Notes under the pieces: generated by a model
Seen by the model: the letters and a program-made list of their open reading frames with translations, nothing else
What the model was told of the DNA's origin: nothing
The model's database searches: none
Source of the DNA: Pempheris klunzingeri
Lineage: Eukaryota; Chordata; Actinopteri; Acropomatiformes; Pempheridae
DNA length: 64,000 bases
Direction of reading: 5' to 3'
Assembly: GCF_042242105.1 (NCBI RefSeq)
Contig: NC_092019.1
Coordinates: forward strand, 13,698,328-13,762,327
Made by a program: the position numbers and the translations under genes
Shown here: one piece after another, positions 58,401 to 64,000 of the stretch
Layout: each line of letters opens with the position of its first letter
How positions within the stretch are numbered: the first letter of the stretch is position 1

Positions 58401-61400
58401 ACAAGGTGTACCACATCTGCCATCATCACCTCTTCTGCTCTTTTATTTGCAGCCTGTGTTCACAACGTGTTTCACTGCAAGCCTAATGCTATGAAATAAA
58501 TCCTTAATGCTGGGCTCTATAGTTCATAGCTCTTACCCATCTAAACTCCAATTAACAATCAACTTTGATGAATCACGGCACAGAGTCCTCTCACTTAACC
58601 TTTCCTTTAGAAACCAAAGTCTGGTCTGATGAATCAACTGCTAGACTTGATTATAATTTTGAAAAGAAAAATCTGTCATAGTATGATCATTTAGATCAAC
58701 AGCCCCCTCTAATCTATATTCCTTTAGGAATACCAATTAACTCAGCTTCTGCTTGTTTATTTAATCTGCAACAAGTCAATAAAAACTGTACAGAAATGGC
58801 AGAAAGCAATATAATCTGACTTTTCTTCTTTCCCTCTGTCCCTACTATGAACATATCCTTCATCTTCCCTTTCCCTCTCCATCCCATTTCCACTATCTGT
58901 CTTCACTTCTTGCATGATCCTCTTGCTTCTGACAAATTTCCTGGCGCCTTCTTCCCTGCGCCCTTCAACCTCCTCCACACCGTCGCCCCCCTCTCTTCTT
59001 TTCTCCGTATAGGAGTTCGATAAGCCTCAGGAGGACTTGCTCAGGCATCATGCCAGCATCAGCGAGCTGAAGAGGAACTTCATGGAATCCGTCCCGGATC
59101 CCAGGCCCAGTGAGTGGGACAAGCGCCTGTCCACACACTCCCCGTTCCGCACCCTGGGTATCAATGGCCAGCCTCTACCCAGTGCAGATGGGGTAAGTCT
59201 CCAACAGAAACAACTCTCCACCAAAGCCTTTTTTTTGTTGATTTAACCCAAGTCTGTCAATTCAGGAATTGGTGCAAATTTAAATTGAATTAGAAAATTA
59301 CTCATGAAGGCCAACAATTCCTGAATGGACTTTATTAAAGCTGTTTTTATACATAAATCATCACATTTGTTTTCATGTATCTGCGTTTTTAGATGAAATT
59401 TGATGTACTTAAAAACAGCATACTAGTGTGGCACACTAATGCAAGCAGTGTGCATGGATTTGTAATGGAACAGAAGAACCTGAAATTCTTCCTAATGACT
59501 TGTGTTTGAGCAATTTTGAACATTTAATTGCTGCATTCGATGGGATTACGAATATATTCAAATGAAAGAAACCGATAGAAGAGGGATCAGGCTCTTCCAG
59601 TTGTCATTCCTGGTTCTCTTTCAGTGTAATGGATTGTTTGTGCATGTGCAGACCCATTCAAAGCCATGGCATGTGGTATGCAGCACATGCATGTGTATGA
59701 AGAATGCAGTTGGACTTGTTGAATAGGGTCTGTACTTCTGTCACTTAAGGCTGATGTGGCCGAGGCATCTTTGGGACATGTTGTCGGCTCTCTGAGAAGT
59801 CACTTTGGTTCACCTTAGCCGCTTTGGATGCCTCTGAACTCTGACATGTCCGTATTGCATGACTGACAGACCTGCTGCTGAAAGTTTACCGCATGACTCA
59901 GAGTTGACCCTTGCGTGAAATTTTGCACGTTCTGACACCGAGCAGAATTGACCTTTCCCCTTTCCTCTGTCCCTCCTTCATTGATTTCTTTCTCCTTTTT
60001 TTTTGTAATACTTTTTACTTTGCACACTTTCTTTTCACACTGCTTTTACCTTTTTTTAGCTGCTGCTTTCTGAAAGCCATAGTTGTTTTTCCATGAAGAG
60101 AGAAGGCCTCATTCACACTAAACTAATGTAATTACTGGTAACTAATGCCATTACTCTTATTGATAGTTACGTTGCAGTTTAAAAGATTACTCGAAAGCTA
60201 TTCTGTGAAGTAGAAAAACAACCCTAATCTAGTTGAGCTGCTGTCACGTGGATTAACAAGTGTAATCTACTGAGGTTCATTTTGCATGCCTTTTGGGTGA
60301 GAAATTTACTCAACTGCAGTATAAGTGTTTAGACACAAAGCATTCCTACAGTTGAAGATAAATGCCTCCAAGTACATCATATTGTCAGGATGCATTAGAG
60401 CTGCACTGAAATCAACGCAAAGCCACACTGACAGCAGAGAGTCTGTGGTGATGAGATGAATCAGGACAAATGTACAAAATGTTTAACGTGAGCAGAGCAA
60501 TCTGACACCGGTGAGATGTACTCTGCCTAGAGGAGTGGACACAAACGGTCTGTGCCCAATTTGACAAGCCATTAACCTCCAGTTTTGTACAGACTAAAGA
60601 CCAAGGCCCTTAACTGTGAGAAGAGAAAACATTGATATTAACTGCACAAAATGTTGGTTTGCAAGTAGAAGCAGCAGAATTGGTCCTGCCGGTGCTAATG
60701 GACTGAAATGACATGGCTAATTAACAATAAGCTGCTTTTGGGTGTCCATATACCAGCTATAGGCTCTAAGCTACTGATATAATATGAACCGCTACTTGGT
60801 CCATATCAGAGGTGTATAAAACGCATCTCTTTTCAAAGAAGTGTGAATGACTTTCTGTCTTGTCTAAAAAAAAAGTAAATTGTTGGACATGGAAAAAATG
60901 CATGTTTAGATAAAGTGCGAGTTATATTTCCATGCTCCTGGACGACAGAAATTACTATCAAAATCACTGATCTGTGTTCACCTGAAGGCTTTTGCTATGC
61001 TATTACACCTGAATTTAATATTTTCAGTTATCAGTTATTGTGCAACTCTGGCTTTTACAAGTTCAGTTCATTGTCGGTCATTGCAAACATTTCAAAATTC
61101 CTCCCTCTCATCTCTCCTCCCTCCTCCTCCTCCTCCTCCTATTCCTCCTCCTCCTCCCCCCACCCTCAGTTTGTCATCCGCCTCCCACGCGGCCCCCTGC
61201 TAGACTTCTACTCCAAACGCAGCTGAGGGGCCGTCTCGACCCTGCGGAAATCCCACACAGGTGTGAGTGTGACCCGTGGAGACCGCACCTAGTCCCATCT
61301 ACCCATCAACCTCTTGCTTTCTCCTCTTCTTCTCCTCCTCCTCCTTCCTTCGCCTCCTCTTCAGCGTCACTATAGCATTCTTCATCTCTCATCCTCTGCT

Positions 61401-63960
61401 CCACTTGAGAAGCTGCCCTTTTTTTCTGGCGTCTGTGGAACAAGACTTTCGTTCCTTCTGTTTCCCACTGCGGCACAGTTGACCTGGTTTCTCCAGCCAG
61501 AAACAGACCTGTTCTCTAAAGACTGATTAGGACTGGAAATGACAATCAACCCACTACTCCTTTGCATTTTCTGTGATGTCTTTTGGACTTTAAATCAATT
61601 ACCTAACTGACTTTTTTCTGGAGGTTTTTAATGCCAGACCATGTCACTTTGAATCTGCTTTTATACACATTTTGAGGTACATTTATATTGGTGGTTGTTG
61701 ATGGATGTTGCTGATCACTGTGATGTGATTTTAGGATATAGAAACTCTTTTCCTGAACCCACGTGAAGTAAGCACTAGAAAACGACAGTCTTGTTCCTTT
61801 CGAAATTTATCAGTATCCTTTGTCACAGTATAGTATTTCCTTTGATGAGAGACCTTGAGGCAGCTTTGTTGTAATACATATTAATCTCTTTGTCCTTCAC
61901 CAGTATTTGGCAAGGCGGTATGTAGCAACTGCAAGAGATTTCCTCGTTGCATGACTTTTTGACAATCAACTTTGACCAAAGAATAAAAGGCATTCCATAT
62001 ACAGTTCATATGATTGTTTGGTCCTTTCAAAAGCCCTGGTTTTTGTTTTAATATTTCAGATTATTCATTATTCACTTGTTTTTAGTTGATGACAACAGTA
62101 GTGTGTCATGTCATTTTGCTATCCCTCCATATTGAAAAAAGCAGAATATTCAAGCAAAAAGTTCATTGTAATGCATACTAAATTATAGATTAAAATAAAA
62201 TATAGAGCAGCTTGTTTACAGTATCCATCTTATTTGGTCGCCTACTGTAGCATGTGTCATGTGGAAATCAGTAAGGAAAGGGGTACATTGTGACCATGAC
62301 GGGATATACATGGTCTGCATTGATGTTTTGTTAAGCTGTGTTGTCATGTAAAGTCTAATATAAATCAAATGAAATCCATCATCTTTCTACAGAGCTGTAG
62401 TACCTCATAAAATGGATACTGTACTGTACATGCCATACATGTAGTTGCATATTGTTTTAACATGCATGCATTATAATCTATGTAAATATGAATTAGTATA
62501 CAGAACATGTCAGTAGGAAACCCATGATCACATAGTGACTGTGTTGTGTCTCTTTTAGAGTGTGTGCATTAGTCTCCTTTGCAATGGTTCAGAGACAAAG
62601 ACTGCACACGAGGAAACCAGCAGCAATTTGGGCTTTTCAGGCATACCAAGTCCCACTGTGAGCCACAAGAGTGAGCCTGATATTGTCGAAGCCCACGCTG
62701 CCCCAGTTGAGGAAGAGTCATGTGATCAGGAAGAGGTTGTAGTTTTTGAGACCTCCTTGGTGCCCATCGTAGAGGTGGAGATGGCGCAGCTGCCTCCCTC
62801 CCTCGACCTCTGCTGTAGAGCTTTAGAGGAGATCCTGGAGGAAGACGTTTCTTATCCTGATGTGTCGGAGAGCTCTGGGAGGATAGTTGGATCTTCCCCA
62901 GCTTCCTATTTCAGGAGCGATGGTCCACAGGTCATACGCTGCTTCCAGGTAGCCTCCTGAGCCCTTCAGGGTGATGCTGATTCTGTCTCTGCTTGGCCTC
63001 TGTATGATTTCAGGGTTGCCACGCTTGCTCACTCCTTTGCAGCACTATTGCAAATTCAATTCTTGTGAGTCCGTAAAGGAAGTATGTAAGTGTTGTGTGA
63101 ATTCTGCTCATCATAGTCAAATTAAGCTCTGGTTGCTGCAGAGGTGTTACACAGTGGTGCGCAAAGCTCTCAACTATGGTGATGGGTCATTGTAACACTA
63201 GCACATTCTTCTCTGCTACAAGACGCACTGACTTTACTTTCATCATCTTTCCAACCCACTTATGGCTTGATATTTTCTGTTTCTTTTTTAGTAGTTGGTG
63301 GTGGAAGTAACAAGGTGATTCTGTTTTATTTCTTCAAACTTTATAATCGAAACAATTTTGGTGAGAAGAAAGGGCTGTTGGGGTGAAAATCAATCAACAC
63401 AGGCAATGGCTTTGGACGAAATGCATGTTGTGAAACACATTGGTTGCTGTGAGGTGCAAAGTGTCTGGATGAACAGCCACCCACGGGGCTATGCTCCCAT
63501 CCACAGCCCCCTCTGGTGCAGACTCAGACAGTCACCATCACAGCTGTCTCCAACTCCTTACCCAGTGGCATCTCCACCACAGAGGTCCCTGTCGTCCCGA
63601 CCAAGACCTTCATCTATGAGTCTTCAAAGGTAGGGGCCCCAGCACCTGCTCAGCCCAGATCTGTCTCGGCTTTAGCCAAACACTTTGCATGGAGGAGATG
63701 TCAGCACTGTAGAGCAAGCAGGTCTGGGAAGACCAGGCCTGGGGCTCCAGAATGAGCATGAGGCAGCACTGCTCCCTCCCTGGCTGAGGATCAGGGTCAC
63801 ATTATCAAAAAATGATTATTCACTTTTTGGTCTTTTTTCTCAGGTGACCGATGACGGGACAGACGACAAAGACAGCACAACTGTGTCTAGCTCCAAGACC
63901 GTTTCTGCAGAGACCACCAGTGGCACCACAGTTACCACCACTACCACTCACATCTCAAAG
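43457..63960 (+). CDS. epb41: epb41: protein 4.1R, all exons seen (3' end outside window)
   Basis: Membrane-skeleton protein that links spectrin-actin to transmembrane proteins. Exons: 43457-44760 (ATG 43465), 45640-45924, FERM exons 46036-46140, 46259-46377, 46605-46823, 47014-47101, 47517-47669 and 48134-48231, FERM-adjacent 48634-48806, fourteen module exons 48916-55411, then 56041-56243, 56571-56639, 56770-56814, 57498-57560, 59013-59192, 63507-63629 and 63844-63960. All join in frame to 2,255 codons by the window edge. Identity as 4.1R, not 4.1N/B/G, comes from [63 protein letters not shown] and [11 protein letters not shown]. Residues typical of the C-terminal domain begin at 63844, and the rest lies beyond 63960. 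The acidic/basic insert in the first exon and the module array are unlike the human protein. Real transcripts surely use subsets of exons. Confidence 0.93.
43777..44640 (+). other. epb41: Lys/Glu-rich single-alpha-helix region of epb41
   Basis: Residues about 105-392 of the long isoform are almost entirely Lys, Glu and Ala, in imperfect repeats such as KAREEKAD and KKKEEEKAK. The regular spacing of opposite charges three or four residues apart is that of a stable single alpha helix rather than a coiled coil, because hydrophobic a/d positions are lacking. Human 4.1R has only a short acidic headpiece at this place. The purine-rich DNA yields a long antisense open frame that should be ignored. 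A second K/E-rich stretch continues in the next exon (45660-45830). Confidence 0.8.
44828..45236. mobile_element. fold-back MITE-like element, copy 2
   Basis: The left arm (near 44828-44940, with TTTGCTTTCTTGATGAGAAG) matches the reverse complement of the right arm (45117-45236). The element shares its arms with the copy at 25699-26140. It is non-coding and intronic, in the first epb41 intron seen here. No target-site duplication could be fixed by eye. Confidence 0.65.
45871..45873 (+). other. epb41: conserved internal start codon (AUG-2 equivalent) of epb41
   Basis: The exon encodes [12 protein letters not shown], aligned with human RNMHCKVSLLDD. The human Met is the start of the 80-kDa erythroid form, produced when the exon holding the first AUG is skipped. 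The Met is at the same place here, immediately before the FERM domain. Initiation from it removes the whole Lys/Glu-rich headpiece. Confidence 0.65.
45874..48806 (+). other. epb41: FERM and FERM-adjacent domain exons of epb41
   Basis: The F1 lobe starts at QCKVTLLDD and includes [13 protein letters not shown]2 holds [24 protein letters not shown] and [11 protein letters not shown]3 holds ILGV-like [33 protein letters not shown] and [10 protein letters not shown]. The FERM-adjacent part is [18 protein letters not shown], whose Ser is the likely regulatory phosphosite. No residue typical of the domain is missing. This part binds glycophorin C, band 3 and p55 in the human protein. Confidence 0.93.
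46394..46430 (+). repeat. left-arm fragment of the fold-back element family
   Basis: TTAAAGGAATAGTTCAACAT followed by TTTGGAAAAG matches the outer arm of the fold-back elements at 25699 and 44828. Only the terminal part is present, in an epb41 intron. Confidence 0.45.
50564..51403 (+). other. epb41: 280-codon giant module exon of epb41
   Basis: This exon is several times longer than its neighbours. The long N-terminal part is highly charged and heptad-like (many [21 protein letters not shown] stretches), suggesting a helical rod or coiled coil. It ends in [20 protein letters not shown], the array's terminal motif. Frame and phase agree with the other modules, so it is an expanded member rather than a separate gene. 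Confidence 0.8.
52319..53022 (+). repeat. recent intron-plus-exon tandem duplication in the epb41 array
   Basis: Unit A is 52319-52673 and unit B is 52674-53022. The two exons differ, by my count, at about 15 bases and one 3-base indel (an extra GAG in B) over 216-219 bases. Their preceding introns (139 and 130 bases) are also alignable, including a shared TGCTAAAAGACT...CTGACTTTACT stretch just before the acceptor. The whole unit was therefore copied, as by unequal crossing-over. Confidence 0.88.
56038..56243 (+). other. epb41: epb41 exon after the array, with tandem (NAGNAG) acceptor
   Basis: The acceptor reads TTTAGCAG, so splicing can occur after TTTAG (exon from 56038) or after CAG (exon from 56041). 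Both keep phase 1 and differ by one Ala. The exon encodes (A)[17 protein letters not shown] and onward, resembling human ADRSPRPTSAPAITQG, and changes the phase from 1 to 0. Confidence 0.75.
57498..57560 (+). other. epb41: epb41 63-base exon equivalent to human exon 16
   Basis: Twenty-one codons, [20 protein letters not shown] plus E, flanked by TTTCACAG and GTTTGT. The human exon 16 product (KKRERLDGENIYIRHSNLML plus E) has the same length and is the developmentally switched peptide needed for tight spectrin-actin binding. The fish version keeps IYIRHS-LMLE but has a changed N-terminal half. Confidence 0.88.
59013..59192 (+). other. epb41: epb41 exon 17-equivalent of the spectrin-actin-binding domain
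   Basis: Sixty codons, phase 0 at both ends, containing [27 protein letters not shown] and [14 protein letters not shown]. They are nearly identical to human 4.1R, and this exon is the strongest single proof of orthology. Confidence 0.93.
61170..61999 (+). other. epb41: apparent alternative last exon and 3' UTR of epb41
   Basis: A 60-base pyrimidine tract ends in CACCCTCAG at 61169. The exon opens in phase 0, compatible with the preceding exon (59192), and reads [18 protein letters not shown] then a TGA at 61224-61226. AATAAA occurs at 61982-61987 and again at 62194-62199. Using this exon would end the protein right after the spectrin-actin-binding domain, without the C-terminal domain. The evidence is the splice site, the frame and the poly(A) signals; I do not recognise the 18-residue tail. 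Confidence 0.55.
62559..62948 (+). other. epb41: possible 130-codon cassette exon of epb41 before the C-terminal domain
   Basis: Bounded by CTCTTTTAG at 62558 and a CAG|GTAGCC donor at 62949, it stays open in phase 0 at both ends. The product starts [15 protein letters not shown] and is acidic, with [18 protein letters not shown] different donor (CAG|GTCATA at 62931) is also possible. Mammalian 4.1R has alternative exons called 17A and 17B at this position, the larger one enriched in muscle, and this may be their counterpart. Confidence 0.55.
63507..63960 (+). other. epb41: first exons of the epb41 C-terminal domain region
   Basis: 63507-63629 encodes [29 protein letters not shown], and 63844-63960 encodes a Thr/Ser-rich stretch ending TTTTTHISK. 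Both are phase 0 and parallel human PPLVKTQTVTI and TKDVPIVHTETKTITYE, and the ITSETPSSTTTTQITK region. The conserved remainder (TVKGGISETRIEKRIVITGD in human) should follow to the right of the window. Confidence 0.88.
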
Positions 63961-64000
63961 GTCAGCAGTACAATCTTGCTCTTTGTTTATTTCATCTTGT

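Overview
The window is vertebrate nuclear DNA, most likely from a teleost fish with a fairly compact genome. Short exons sit between GT-AG introns. The repeats are of fish type: a Tc1 element, an L2/Rex-type LINE piece, fold-back elements and many dinucleotide arrays. The proteins are recognisable orthologues of vertebrate genes with fish-like divergence. All exon models below were read by eye from splice sites, reading frame and remembered human proteins; none was checked against a database.

Layout. 1-6.6 kb: two small immune adaptor genes in tandem on +, hcst (DAP10-like) and tyrobp (DAP12). Both have a leader exon, a tiny exon, a transmembrane exon carrying an Asp, and a signalling tail. 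6.7-9.6 kb, minus strand: an unrecognised secreted, hydrophilic protein of about 223 residues, built from short phase-1 exons, with an RGD near its C terminus. 10.3-15.7 kb, +: csnk2a1, the catalytic alpha subunit of casein kinase 2, complete at 392 residues. 17.3-26.9 kb, +: two tandem paraoxonase (PON) genes, each nine exons and 356 residues. 27.0-29.8 kb, minus: a TASK-2-type two-pore potassium channel (kcnk5-like) with an unusual first pore signature. 30.2-30.9 kb: an internally deleted Tc1-like transposon sitting in a TA microsatellite. 31-43.4 kb: a gene-poor stretch with microsatellites and two possible untranslated first exons. 43.4 kb to the window end, +: most of epb41 (protein 4.1R), whose C-terminal domain runs off the right edge.

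The most striking content is inside epb41. Between the exon that closes the FERM-adjacent region and the exons leading to the spectrin-actin-binding domain lie 14 exons in tandem (48916-55411). All are phase 1 at both ends. Nearly all end in a diverged copy of one motif, roughly D-D-W-F-(V/I/L)-L-(L/F)-D-V followed by R-E and V-P-P-G. They total 1,143 codons, and any subset can be skipped without a frameshift. Two neighbours (52458-52673 and 52804-53022), with their upstream introns, are a recent tandem duplication. I know of no such array in mammalian 4.1R. The same gene also carries a very long Lys/Glu-rich stretch likely to form a single alpha helix, a conserved 63-base exon equal to human exon 16, an apparent alternative last exon with its own poly(A) signals, and a 130-codon cassette before the C-terminal domain.

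The genes do not form one pathway. The immune adaptors form a natural pair, the PON genes are a local duplication, and the rest look like ordinary synteny neighbours.
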